In this document: piece after piece, positions 1 through 8,812 of the stretch
Layout of the letters: the number at the start of each line of letters is the position of its first letter
How positions within the stretch are numbered: position 1 is the stretch's first letter
Source: an uncultured Cohaesibacter sp.
GTDB taxonomy: Bacteria; Pseudomonadota; Alphaproteobacteria; Rhizobiales; Cohaesibacteraceae
DNA length: 64,000 bases
Reading direction: 5' to 3'
Assembly: GCF_963664735.1 (NCBI RefSeq)
Contig: NZ_OY761553.1
Coordinates: 3,717,001 to 3,781,000 of the forward strand
Notes under the pieces: model-generated
Told to the model about the DNA's origin: nothing
What the model saw: only the letters and a program-made list of their open reading frames with translations
The model's database searches: none
Position numbers and translations under genes: made by a program

Positions 1-2
1 AG

Positions 3-1187
3 GGCGAAAGTTGCCTTGCTTGGGATGGAGACACCGGAGAAGCCCTGTCTCCGGTTATCGTGTGGCAGGATGCTCGCACGAGCGCAGATCTCAAAGCTTT
101 TGATAAGGACGTCGAGGCAAGCTCGAAAGCGATATCGGGTTTGCCTCTCGACCCCTATTTTTCTGCAAGCAAACTCAGTTGGCTTGTGCGAAATGTCCCC
201 GCGGTTGCTAAAGCATTCGAAAAAGGGCGGCTACGGCTTGGTACAACAGACGCCTTTTTTCTTGATCGGCTGACCGGCCACTTCAAAACGGACTGGGCAA
301 CCGCTTCACGCACGGGATTGATGGATCTGAAAACAGGCCAATGGAGTGCCGAGCTTTGCTCAATTTATGGTATCCCGACCGCTTGTTTGCCTGAAATTTC
401 CCCAGTCGATGGCGGGTTTGGCAGCTATGAGGGTGTTCCTGTTCAGGTTTCCATCGTCGATCAACAGGCGGCCCTTTATGGGCATGGGTGCCGAAGACGT
501 GGTGATTGCAAGGTAACGTTTGGTACAGGTGCCTTTCTGCTGGCAGTGACAGGCAATGAGCGTCCGCAGATCGAAGGGCTGTTGCCAACCGTTGGCTGGA
601 ACCTTCGGGATTCTGCCACTGTGTATGCTTTGGAAGGCGGTGTTTATGACGCTGGAGCGGCGCTGGAGTGGGCGAAAAAGGCAGGACTTTTTGAAACTGT
701 TCAAGAGCTTGACGGGTTTTCGGGGCCGTCCGCTCTCAGTCGAGGCCTTGTTTTTGTGCCTGCCCTTTCTGGTCTGGCGGCACCTCATTGGGACCGGCAG
801 GCGGCGCCCCTGTTTATTGGCATGGATCATGCAACAAGTCGGCTGGATTTGGTACGTGCCGTGTTGGAAGGGATTGCCATGCTGACTGTCGATCTTATTG
901 ATGCGACAGAAGCTACTGTTGGTAAGCTTGAAAGCATATCCATTGACGGTGGCCTTTCTCAGAATGCCTATTTCGCACAATTCCTCGCCTCAGCCAGCAG
1001 GCGCTCTGTTGTCGTTCCGACCATGCATGAGTTGACTGCTTTAGGGCTTGCTGAATTTTGCGGTCTTGATGTTAGCGCCATCAGAGAGCAGAGTATCAGA
1101 TTCGAGGTCGATGGTTTCGTTAGCGAAACAGATCGGGCCTGCTTTAGGCGGGCCGTCGAATTTGCAAAGGGGTGGCGGGTCGCATGA
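3..1187 (+). CDS. FGGY-family carbohydrate kinase, glycerol kinase-like (5' truncated by window edge)
   Basis: The reading frame is open from the first bases of the window, so the start codon lies upstream and only about 394 C-terminal residues are seen. Features typical of glycerol kinase are present. An early IVWQD segment matches the IVWQDRRT box. A VDQQAALYG segment with TFGTGAF follows (ATPase fold, phosphate loop). Further on are YALEGGV, then PALSGLAAPHW, and near the end IDGGLSQN and ELTALG. The expected reaction is ATP-dependent phosphorylation of glycerol or a related polyol in the cytoplasm. The gene ends 79 bases before eutB on the same strand, so it may be co-transcribed with ethanolamine ammonia-lyase, which is an unusual partnership. 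The substrate cannot be fixed from sequence; other FGGY kinases (xylulose, erythritol) are alternatives, but the motifs fit glycerol kinase best. Confidence 0.8.
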   Translation, partial: GESCLAWDGDTGEALSPVIVWQDARTSADLKAFDKDVEASSKAISGLPLDPYFSASKLSWLVRNVPAVAKAFEKGRLRLGTTDAFFLDRLTGHFKTDWATASRTGLMDLKTGQWSAELCSIYGIPTACLPEISPVDGGFGSYEGVPVQVSIVDQQAALYGHGCRRRGDCKVTFGTGAFLLAVTGNERPQIEGLLPTVGWNLRDSATVYALEGGVYDAGAALEWAKKAGLFETVQELDGFSGPSALSRGLVFVPALSGLAAPHWDRQAAPLFIGMDHATSRLDLVRAVLEGIAMLTVDLIDATEATVGKLESISIDGGLSQNAYFAQFLASASRRSVVVPTMHELTALGLAEFCGLDVSAIREQSIRFEVDGFVSETDRACFRRAVEFAKGWRVA

Positions 1188-1266
1188 TCTCGTTATCTTT
1201 CCTTTATGTAATTGATAGAATTGAATTATTGCTGGCGAAGACCAGTGCAGGAAATGGAAAGAAGGA

Positions 1267-2664
1267 ATGGCTCCTTATTCGATAACTTTAGGCAATGAGA
1301 AACACAATTTTCCGGATTTGAAGACGCTCATGGCCGTGGCCTCATCGGCCAAATCTGGCGACTATCTCGCCGGGATCGCCGCCCAGAGCAATGAAAAACG
1401 TGTTGCGGCTCGCTATTGCCTCGCGAATGTGCCGCTAAAGACATTTCTTGAAGAATTGCTGGTGCCTTACGAGATTGACGAAGTTTCACGCCTCATAATC
1501 GATACGCATGACTGGGACGCCTTCAGTCCGATCTCCCACATGACGGTTGGTGATTTTCGCGACTGGTTGCTTTCCTACGATGCGACGCCGGAAAAGCTCA
1601 AGGCTCTGGCTCCGGGCCTGACACCGGAAATGGTTGCAGCCGTGAGCAAGATCATGCGCAATCAGGATCTGGTCATTGTGGCTGACAAAGTGGAAGTCAT
1701 AACGGCTTTCCGGACGACAATCGGTCTTAAGGGACGTCTTTCAAGTCGGTTGCAGCCGAACCATCCGACGGATGATCCCGAAGGCGTAGCCGGTTCCACA
1801 CTGGACGGCTTGCTTTACGGCACCGGTGATGCCGTCATTGGCATCAACCCCGCCGGAGACAATGTGGATTCCTGCATTCAGTTGCTCACCCTGTTTGACC
1901 GCTTGAGACAAAAATTCGAAATTCCGATGCAGTCTTGCGTGCTGACCCATGTGACCAATTCGATTCAGGCGATTGAACGGGGCGCGCCGGTTGATCTGGT
2001 TTTCCAGTCGATCGCCGGGAGCGAAGCTGCCAACGATGGGTTCGGGATTACCATCAAGATGCTGGAAGAGGCGCAGGACGCAGCCCTTTCCCTCAAGCGC
2101 GGCACGGTTGGTCAAAATGTGATGTATTTTGAAACCGGGCAGGGCAGTGCTCTTTCCGCCAATGCGCACCACGGGGTCGATCTTCAAACCATGGAAGCGC
2201 GCGGATATGCGGTTGGGCGCCACTTGAATCCTCTCCTTGTCAACACGGTTGTTGGCTTCATCGGGCCGGAATATATCTTCGATGCAAAACAGGTCATTCG
2301 TGCTGCACTGGAGGACCACTTCTGCGGCAAGCTGCTTGGTCTGCCTATGGGTGTTGATGTTTGCTATACCAACCACACCGAAGCCGATCAGGACGACATG
2401 GACGACCTGATGATGTTGCTGACAGTGGCCGGGGTCAATTTTCTCATTTCCGTGCCAGGGGCAGATGACATCATGCTTGGCTACCAGTCGCTATCCTACC
2501 ACGACATCGTTACCCTGCGGCATCAGTTCAAACGGCCTCCGGCTCCAGAATTTGAAGTCTGGCTCAAGAAAATGGGCATGATCGATGAACAGGGGCGGCT
2601 CGCTCCGCAACTGTCGAGTGCTGCAAGCGCACAGAAACTTCTGGCCTATGAGGTTGCACAATGA
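1267..2664 (+). CDS. eutB: Ethanolamine ammonia-lyase large subunit
   Basis: This is the large (alpha) subunit of the adenosylcobalamin-dependent ethanolamine ammonia-lyase, which converts ethanolamine to acetaldehyde and ammonia. At 465 residues it is close to the family norm of about 455. Recognisable family segments include GINPAGDN (about residue 197), a CVLTHVTNSI stretch, YFETGQGSALSANAHHG in the barrel active-site region, and VDVCYTNHTEADQDDM. GGAAAG lies just upstream of the ATG. The end overlaps the eutC start by four bases (ATGA), as expected for a coupled pair. No microcompartment shell or reactivase (eutA) gene is present in the window, so this is the short eutBC form found in many proteobacteria. 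Confidence 0.96.
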   Translation: MAPYSITLGNEKHNFPDLKTLMAVASSAKSGDYLAGIAAQSNEKRVAARYCLANVPLKTFLEELLVPYEIDEVSRLIIDTHDWDAFSPISHMTVGDFRDWLLSYDATPEKLKALAPGLTPEMVAAVSKIMRNQDLVIVADKVEVITAFRTTIGLKGRLSSRLQPNHPTDDPEGVAGSTLDGLLYGTGDAVIGINPAGDNVDSCIQLLTLFDRLRQKFEIPMQSCVLTHVTNSIQAIERGAPVDLVFQSIAGSEAANDGFGITIKMLEEAQDAALSLKRGTVGQNVMYFETGQGSALSANAHHGVDLQTMEARGYAVGRHLNPLLVNTVVGFIGPEYIFDAKQVIRAALEDHFCGKLLGLPMGVDVCYTNHTEADQDDMDDLMMLLTVAGVNFLISVPGADDIMLGYQSLSYHDIVTLRHQFKRPPAPEFEVWLKKMGMIDEQGRLAPQLSSAASAQKLLAYEVAQ

Positions 2665-3434
2665 GTGAGTTGATTGAACTGGATCCATTCCGTCGGTTTC
2701 GTGATGTTACTCGTGCACGCATCGGTATTGGTCGCGTCGGGGATGCCATGAGCACAAAGGATGTGCTTGATTTTCAGCTGTCCCATGCCCGTGCCCGTGA
2801 TGCGGTTGTCGGGCTGGTGGATTTTGATGCGATGGAAAAGGTGCTTTCTCCTTTGCCTGTGGTGAAAGTGCATTCGCAAGCATCGGATCGCAAAACCTAT
2901 CTTGCGCGACCAGATCTGGGGCGTTCGGTTCGGGCAGATAGTCTTGCCGCTATGCCGGAGGGGCCGTTCGACATTGCCTTCGTGATTGCAGACGGGCTTT
3001 CGGCTGCTGCCGTGGAAAATCATGCCGTCAAGGTTTTGCAGGAATGCTTGTCTTTGCTGCCATCCTACAATGTGGCTCCTGTCGTTCTGGCCAATCAGGC
3101 GCGTGTGGCGCTGGGGGATGAGGTCGGTGCGGCTTTGTCGGCGCGTGTTGTGGTGGTCTTGATCGGCGAGCGTCCGGGCTTGTCAACGCCGAGTAGTCTT
3201 GGAGCCTACGTGACTTATGCTCCGAAAAAGGGACGTTTGGACAGCGAGCGAAATTGTATTTCCAACATCCATGACGATGGTCTTTCGCACAAAGGGGCTG
3301 CCCAGAAAATCTGCTGGATTGCCAAAGAGGCGATGCGTTTGAAATTGTCCGGTGTGGGCCTCAAGGAGAATCTCGCTGGTAGTGAAATCTCCGGTGAGGT
3401 GGCGCCAGCGGCTTTGCCAACCAATGCTGATTGA
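2661..3434 (+). CDS. eutC: Ethanolamine ammonia-lyase small subunit
   Basis: This is the small (beta) subunit of ethanolamine ammonia-lyase, which binds the adenosylcobalamin cofactor together with EutB. It has 257 residues, at the short end of the family. It carries the conserved segments ARIGIGRVGDAMST near the N-terminus, VIADGLSA in the middle, a GERPGLSTPSSLGAY stretch and a C-terminal ERNCISNIHDDGLS. The start overlaps the eutB stop as ATGA, giving translational coupling. The last 20 or so residues look unconserved. No terminator is obvious in the 196 bases before the next gene. Confidence 0.95.
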   Translation: MSELIELDPFRRFRDVTRARIGIGRVGDAMSTKDVLDFQLSHARARDAVVGLVDFDAMEKVLSPLPVVKVHSQASDRKTYLARPDLGRSVRADSLAAMPEGPFDIAFVIADGLSAAAVENHAVKVLQECLSLLPSYNVAPVVLANQARVALGDEVGAALSARVVVVLIGERPGLSTPSSLGAYVTYAPKKGRLDSERNCISNIHDDGLSHKGAAQKICWIAKEAMRLKLSGVGLKENLAGSEISGEVAPAALPTNAD

Positions 3435-3630
3435 TGCGGTGCAGGGTTCCTCTTCGGGGCGGGGGAGCTGAGTGCGGCTTTTGATAATTCTTATAAAACA
3501 ACAGCCTGATAAAGGTTGTCTGGTCACGAAAGAGTTATTTAGAAGTCTTCTCAATTGAATGTAAATGTGCAAATATTGTTCATGAATTACTCTGCTTGAA
3601 CGATCATCAATCATTGGTATTTGCGCATTT

Positions 3631-5574
3631 ATGGCTTTCAAAACGATCATGTCCCCCGCTGTTGATGCGCACTATCCGTTGCGCATCATCGATGTCTTTG
3701 TCAAACCCGGCGACGCAGTCAATGAAGATACCAAAGCCTTGCTGGCTGAAACGGGAGCAGGGCGTAAGATCGCTATTAAATGCGGCTATGATGGGCGGAT
3801 AATTCAGGTCCCCTCCGCCGATAGTATTTTGCCATCGCGCCAAATGCTGCTTATTGTCGAGACCTTTGATGAGGAAAAGAATTCCAATCAAGCGCCCGAA
3901 GGTGCTGTCTCTTCATCAGATTTGGAGCAGAAAGAAAGAGAAGAGCAGCTAGAGAAAGCGCAAGCTGCGAGCCAAGCTGCCTATGCTCAGGCACGAGGCC
4001 AAAAAGAAACGGTTGGCTCAGATGCTAGTGTTTCTGACGATATATCTGAAGCGCAAGTCGCAGATGGTGTGGTTCAAGACAATGCTGCGGGTGCAGGGGC
4101 AGAGGAGAGCCATCATCTTGCTCCTGAAAATACGGCAAGCCGGGGTGCTACGGGTAAACGTTTAGCGCTTGTTGCGGCGGGTGTTGTTGTGGTGGTCGGT
4201 GGGCTCGTTTTTAGCAGCTTGAATACAGAGAAGGGCTTCAATTCTGCAGCTCAGCGGCTGGCTGCTGCAAGCAAGGTTACCTCAACAAAGGCTGCGAACT
4301 CCTCTCAAGCTGTCCAGAAGCCGAAGCCTGTTGTCACGCGTCCATATCCAGCGGCACAGGATACGGACTGGGCCCAATTGCCCAAAATGAAAGTTTCTGA
4401 CTCAGTTTATTATAGCAAAGCCAAAAATGCTGAATTTATGGCTATGGATTTTGGTTCCAGTGCAGGTTCGCCCCGTGTTTATCTCGCCGGTCGTGCTGGC
4501 AATCAAGGCATGGTAACCAGTTATGATTTCAGCAGCGGCAAGGGGTTTCGAAATGTTCGCTATGTGGGCTCAAAGCCCGAAAATGCCTATATTCTCTCAA
4601 ATTTCCTGAAGTCGGATTGGTCGACGGTTTTCTTCTCTCTGAAAGATAAGACCAAAAGCGTTGCAACCTACGCGTACCCTCACAGAAAAGGCTCGCCAAA
4701 AAAAATCGATTTCTTTAAGAGTGGCAACAAAATTTTGCATGCCGATCGAGATGGGGATCTGGCAGCCTTATTGGTGCAGAATACGGATTCGCTGCTTGAA
4801 AGCGTTGTGGTCCTTAACAACAAGGGAAAAACCAAACAATATAATCTTCCAGATGCTTACGAGACCAGTGTCACCTCTATATTCCACTCCTATAAACACA
4901 TTGCCCTGGATACACAAAGCAAGGATGGGGTGACACGAGGTTCTGTGATTGTTGCCGGGTCAACGTCATTCTTTATCGGGACTGCCGATGGTTACAGTTT
5001 TGGCGTCGATCTCGAGGCAAATTCCTCCGGTGTTACATTCAAGAATGGCAGAGGGCGAGGCCTAATAGCCGCGGAGATGTTGCCCAAAGGGGTTTTTCAG
5101 AAGTATGGCTCTGCCAAGGACAAAAACAGTTTTCAGCTAAGAGGGTTCAATCTGACAGCATCGGAGATTGACCGCTATAGCAAGTCGGCAGCCTTGGGCG
5201 GTTTCGTGCATGGCATGGGCCATCAGCGAAATGCTGATGGAACCTACCGCGCGGATGCCTATCTGTCTTGGGGGCTGCCGAATGGAAAGTTTCTCAATCG
5301 CATGTTTGTGCGCACGGACTCAGCGATGGCTGGCGGGTTCGTTGTTCGGGATATGGAATTTCTACGGGATGGTTCGCTGGCCGTGTTGTTGCGCGAGTTT
5401 AAAGACTCTGCTTTTTCTGCGCTTATCCTCATTGACAAGAATGGGCAACTGAAGGGAAGATTCAACCATAGCAATGTATTTCTGAATGATATCGAGAGCT
5501 ACAGAGGTACGCTTTATGGTGTCGGATATACAGTGATCGATGGCGTTTCCTATGCATCAGCTTATCAGTTCTGA
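3631..5574 (+). CDS. Single-pass membrane protein with lipoyl-like N-terminal domain and large extracytoplasmic domain, function unknown
   Basis: I do not recognise a named family for the 647-residue whole. Residues 1-80 resemble a biotinyl/lipoyl fold (a VFVKPGDAVNEDTKALLAE segment followed by a CGYDGRI turn). At the position where lipoyl domains carry the modified lysine in ETDKA, this protein reads ETGAG, so it is probably not lipoylated. Residues 97-125 are rich in Glu, Lys, Gln and Ala and may be helical. A hydrophobic stretch at about 177-196 is a clear membrane span. The remaining 440 residues contain repeated short beta-type segments with Gly/Asp turns, reminiscent of a beta-propeller, which would lie in the periplasm. 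No cofactor or catalytic motif is visible. It stands alone between eutC and pta, with about 200 bases upstream and 894 downstream. The ATG at 3631 lacks a strong ribosome site. Confidence 0.75.
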   Translation: MAFKTIMSPAVDAHYPLRIIDVFVKPGDAVNEDTKALLAETGAGRKIAIKCGYDGRIIQVPSADSILPSRQMLLIVETFDEEKNSNQAPEGAVSSSDLEQKEREEQLEKAQAASQAAYAQARGQKETVGSDASVSDDISEAQVADGVVQDNAAGAGAEESHHLAPENTASRGATGKRLALVAAGVVVVVGGLVFSSLNTEKGFNSAAQRLAAASKVTSTKAANSSQAVQKPKPVVTRPYPAAQDTDWAQLPKMKVSDSVYYSKAKNAEFMAMDFGSSAGSPRVYLAGRAGNQGMVTSYDFSSGKGFRNVRYVGSKPENAYILSNFLKSDWSTVFFSLKDKTKSVATYAYPHRKGSPKKIDFFKSGNKILHADRDGDLAALLVQNTDSLLESVVVLNNKGKTKQYNLPDAYETSVTSIFHSYKHIALDTQSKDGVTRGSVIVAGSTSFFIGTADGYSFGVDLEANSSGVTFKNGRGRGLIAAEMLPKGVFQKYGSAKDKNSFQLRGFNLTASEIDRYSKSAALGGFVHGMGHQRNADGTYRADAYLSWGLPNGKFLNRMFVRTDSAMAGGFVVRDMEFLRDGSLAVLLREFKDSAFSALILIDKNGQLKGRFNHSNVFLNDIESYRGTLYGVGYTVIDGVSYASAYQF

Positions 5575-6468
5575 TGGACTGTGGTTTTGTTGATGCGGCC
5601 TTGCTTTTTGTTTGCCCTGACTGTCCGTTCTTTTAAGCTGAGGTGAAAGATGCTCGGAGTCGCAAGATTTCCAGTTTTTGTGCACTGTAAAAAGCCAACA
5701 TAGGTGCAATTTTTTAAGAATGCTAACCTGCTGAGTATTATCCCGTATTCTGCTTGCGCACAGGCGTTATGCATAATCTTGGCGTGATCTGAGTGCCTTT
5801 CGGGTAATCGTGGCTCTCTCAAGGAAGCTGTTTTTTGCCTTGTGCTGGATGATATTGGCCTATCTGGCTTTTTATTTTGTATAACTCGTTGATTTTGATT
5901 TATTTTTTGTTTTCTTGCAATTGCCGCGTCGTCGCGCTCTGAGTGCCAGGCATGTTCCTAACATGCCCTGTGGAGACCATTGGCAAAGGCGAATCTGTTG
6001 CTGTTGATGAGCTTGGCTGCAAGAGCCTGTTAGTGAAATATAAATCCGTTTTTTCCATGGTTTGCGCAGAAAACTGTGAGATGACACTTTTGGCGCAGCA
6101 GTGACGAAGAATGCCCGGGAGAAGACACTTGACGCGTGCAGCATCTTAGCCTATCGCCTTAATCCGTACGTTTAAATCTCCGAACTCTTGCCGCATCTTT
6201 GTCGTGACCCTTTGGTGCCTGCGAGAGGGCGCTTTGCGTGCATGCCATTATATAATTGCCCTGATGCCCAAATGTTGGCATCGAGCGGACGCTTGATTCA
6301 AGATAGCTCTATTCGGGCTGCTTCGGCGTCATTTGTAAGACCGTAAACCGCTAAGGGTCTCAGGCGCTCGCCACTCCTCCCGACAATGAGCGCATGGCCC
6401 GCCGGGTGACGTTGTGTTCATCAGTTTGATGATGGCAAGGCCACCGCCAACAAAAGGACAGTAGCTTC
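5575..6468. other. 894-bp stretch without a convincing gene; probable pta leader and promoter region
   Basis: Short open frames exist here on both strands, but none has a ribosome site, protein-like composition or family resemblance. Two symmetrical elements stand out. One is a perfect inverted repeat of GGCATGTT and AACATGCC separated by three bases (5949-5967). The other is a small hairpin, GATGCC...GGCATC, at 6263-6282. A TATAAT hexamer lies at 6251-6256, directly before that hairpin, with no good -35 box at 16-18 bases. If used, it would give pta an untranslated leader of about 200 bases. The ribosome site AAAAGGA precedes the pta ATG. Confidence 0.5.
5949..5967. promoter_or_regulatory. 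Perfect 8-bp inverted repeat, possible operator
   Basis: GGCATGTT and AACATGCC are exact reverse complements with spacer CCT. A dimeric regulator could bind a 19-bp site like this. As RNA it would also form a hairpin, but no T-run follows, so it is not a typical terminator. It lies about 375 bases before the 3' end of the gap and closer to no annotated start, so its target is unclear. Confidence 0.35.
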
Positions 6469-8559
6469 ATGACCGCTCCTGCGAAACCCCGCACGTTATT
6501 TTTGACGCCGACAACGGATGCTTTCCGCCTGGCAACTCCGGCGCTCGGTTTGGTTCGCGCTTTGCAGCGCGCCGGCCACAAGGTCGCCTTTGCCAAGCCG
6601 GTTGCCGATTCCACCCTGCAAGATGGCGACGAAGATATTTCGGTTCACTTCGCTCGTACGCTTTGCAATCTGACCGTTCCAGATCCGATTTCTCTCGCCC
6701 TTGCCGAAGATCAGATTCGGTCCGGCAATATCAGCACTTTGCTTGAAGACATCGTTGCTTTGGTTGAAGAAGCTCGCGGCGATGCTGATATCGTTGTCGT
6801 TGAGGGCGTCGTTCCGGCAGAAGATCATAACCTGATCAGTGATCTGGACGTTGCCATGGGCCGCAGCCTCTCTGCAGAAGTGATTGCTGTTCTATCTGGC
6901 AAATCAGGTGATGTGGCGACCATTGTTGATGCTGTTCGCGATGTTGCCTTGCGCGTCAACACTGCTGTGCGGCCTCTGGCCGGTGTGATGATCGGGCGCC
7001 TGCCGGATGTGTCCCTTGCCAGCGAAATCAAGGTTGCACTTGAACAGGCTGACCTGAACTTCCCGGTTATCGCCGCTTATCCTGTCACTCAGACCCTCAA
7101 TGCGCCGCGCCTTAAAGACGTCGTTGCCGAGCTGGGCTGCAAGATCCGTTATCAGGGTGGACTTGAAAATGCGCGCATGGAAGATGTTGTGGTTGCTGCG
7201 CGTCCTCCTGAACATCTCGTCAAGCTCTTCAAACCGGGTACTCTTGTTGTTACCCCTGGTGATCGCTCTGACGTAATCATGACGACCGCTCTGGCTCAAA
7301 GCTCTGGCATGCCAATCGCTGGCCTGATGCTGACTTGCGGTGTGCCGCTGTCTCCTTCGCTGGATGAATTCCTCAGTGCTCGCCTTTCTGATCTCACTAT
7401 TCTGGAAGTTGAAGAGCAGACATTCGATGCAGCAACCACGCTGGCTGCCATGGACCGTCGTGTTCGCATCGGTGATGCTCCGCGCATGGAAGTCCTGATG
7501 GACCACACTGCAGACCATACGGATTTGTCTTCTCTGCGTCTTGATGACAGCGGTGATGCTACCGTTCACATGCCTCCTCCGATGTTCCGCCATCGTTTGA
7601 TCAAGGATGCCAGCCGTGCTGGCGCGACAATCGTCTTGCCGGAAGGTGATGAGCCTCGCACCCTGCGTGCCGCCGTTATCTGCGCTGAAAAGAAGATCGC
7701 CCGTTGCCTGCTGCTGGCCAAACCGGATGCAGTCAAGGACGTAGCTGCAGCCCATGGCATCAAGCTTTGCGATGAGTTGGAAATTGTCGATCCTGATGAA
7801 ATTCGCGGCAAATATATCGAGCCAATGTGCGAGCTGCGCAAAAAGAAAGGTCTGACTCCGGAACAGGCTGAAGCCCAGCTGGAAGACAATGTTGTTCTGG
7901 GCACCATGATGCTGGCTGTTGGGGATGTGGAAGGGCTTGTTTCCGGCGCTGTTCACACGACCGCTTCCACCGTACGCCCTGCTTTGCAGCTGATCAAAAC
8001 GGCTCCGGGCAACTCGATTGTTTCTTCTGTATTCTTCATGCTGATGCCGGATCAGGTACTGGTATATGGCGACTGTGCCATCAACCCGGATCCGGATGCT
8101 GCCCAGTTGGCTGAAGTGGCCATACAGTCTGCGGACTCGGCTAAAGCCTTCGGTATCCTTCCGAAAGTGGCCATGATCTCCTATTCCACCGGTACGTCCG
8201 GTGTCGGTGCTGATGTTGACAAGGTGCGTGAAGCCACTGCAATCGTTAAGGAAAAGCGTCCTGACATTATTGTCGACGGTCCAATCCAGTATGACGCCGC
8301 TTCCGTTGAAAGCGTCAACCGGCAGAAAGCGCCTGGTAGCCCGCTCGACGGTCACGCCAATGTGTTTATCTTCCCGGATCTGAATACTGGCAACACAACA
8401 TACAAGGCTGTTCAGCGTTCCGCTGACGTCGTATCTGTTGGTCCTATGTTGCAAGGTCTGCGTAAACCGGTGAATGACTTGTCCCGTGGCGCACTGGTTG
8501 ACGATATTGTCTACACCATTGCTCTCACTGCGATTCAGGCAGGTGCCGAAAAGGCTTAA
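6469..8559 (+). CDS. pta: Phosphate acetyltransferase (long form)
   Basis: The enzyme interconverts acetyl-CoA plus phosphate and acetyl phosphate plus CoA. At 696 residues it is the long three-domain form (E. coli Pta is 714). Residues 1-210 form a BioD/P-loop-like N-terminal domain (TLFLTPTTDAF... replaces a true P-loop, so nucleotide binding may be lost). Residues of roughly 215-335 form a DRTGG-type regulatory domain. Residues from about 370 to the end form the catalytic PTA_PTB domain, with VYGDCAINPDPDA, SYSTGTSGVGAD and DGPIQYDAA. The ribosome site AAAAGGA supports the ATG. No acetate kinase gene is adjacent. A hairpin terminator follows at 8600. Besides acetate metabolism, the product acetyl phosphate could support use of the acetyl units from the eutBC pathway, but that link is only positional. 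Confidence 0.96.
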   Translation: MTAPAKPRTLFLTPTTDAFRLATPALGLVRALQRAGHKVAFAKPVADSTLQDGDEDISVHFARTLCNLTVPDPISLALAEDQIRSGNISTLLEDIVALVEEARGDADIVVVEGVVPAEDHNLISDLDVAMGRSLSAEVIAVLSGKSGDVATIVDAVRDVALRVNTAVRPLAGVMIGRLPDVSLASEIKVALEQADLNFPVIAAYPVTQTLNAPRLKDVVAELGCKIRYQGGLENARMEDVVVAARPPEHLVKLFKPGTLVVTPGDRSDVIMTTALAQSSGMPIAGLMLTCGVPLSPSLDEFLSARLSDLTILEVEEQTFDAATTLAAMDRRVRIGDAPRMEVLMDHTADHTDLSSLRLDDSGDATVHMPPPMFRHRLIKDASRAGATIVLPEGDEPRTLRAAVICAEKKIARCLLLAKPDAVKDVAAAHGIKLCDELEIVDPDEIRGKYIEPMCELRKKKGLTPEQAEAQLEDNVVLGTMMLAVGDVEGLVSGAVHTTASTVRPALQLIKTAPGNSIVSSVFFMLMPDQVLVYGDCAINPDPDAAQLAEVAIQSADSAKAFGILPKVAMISYSTGTSGVGADVDKVREATAIVKEKRPDIIVDGPIQYDAASVESVNRQKAPGSPLDGHANVFIFPDLNTGNTTYKAVQRSADVVSVGPMLQGLRKPVNDLSRGALVDDIVYTIALTAIQAGAEKA

Positions 8560-8599
8560 GAATTATTTCTGACCGGAAAGTTTTTAATTGCTAACTATA

Positions 8600-8632
8600 A
8601 GGGTCTACTCATTTTTGAGCAGGCCCTTTTTG
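8600..8632 (+). terminator. Rho-independent terminator of pta
   Basis: An imperfect stem pairs AGGGTCTACTCA with TGAGCAGGCCCT around a TTTT loop, and TTTTTGC follows directly. It lies 40 bases after the pta stop codon. Confidence 0.75.
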
Positions 8633-8698
8633 CTTTTTGTACAATAGTTTGGGGGGAATCTTAGCCAATTTTTAAAGTTTGTTTCACATATTTGAATA

Positions 8699-8730
8699 TG
8701 ATTAATCAAATCGATTGATATTGGTTAATC
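8699..8730. promoter_or_regulatory. AT-rich nested inverted repeats before the giant-protein operon, possible operator
   Basis: Around a central ATCGAT, the flanks ATCAA and TTGAT form a near-palindrome, and an outer pair, ATTAATC and GGTTAAT, brackets it. It sits about 85-110 bases upstream of the first gene of the adaptor/M50/giant protein cluster and after the pta terminator, which is where promoter control would be expected. No regulator gene lies next to it. Confidence 0.3.
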
Positions 8731-8812
8731 CTATGCAGTTTTGACCTCTCATTCATTTTGAGCTTTTGGGGGGCTCGAATGAGAGACGCGCGTCAACTTA
8801 TGGTGGACTACT

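Noticed and set aside
5565-6144. Two minus-strand open frames of 85 and 90 codons in the gap before pta
   Set aside because: No ribosome sites, odd composition and no similarity to any family I know.
6904-8454. 516-codon open frame on the minus strand
   Set aside because: It lies wholly inside pta, antisense, with no family resemblance and a composition explained by the codon bias of pta.
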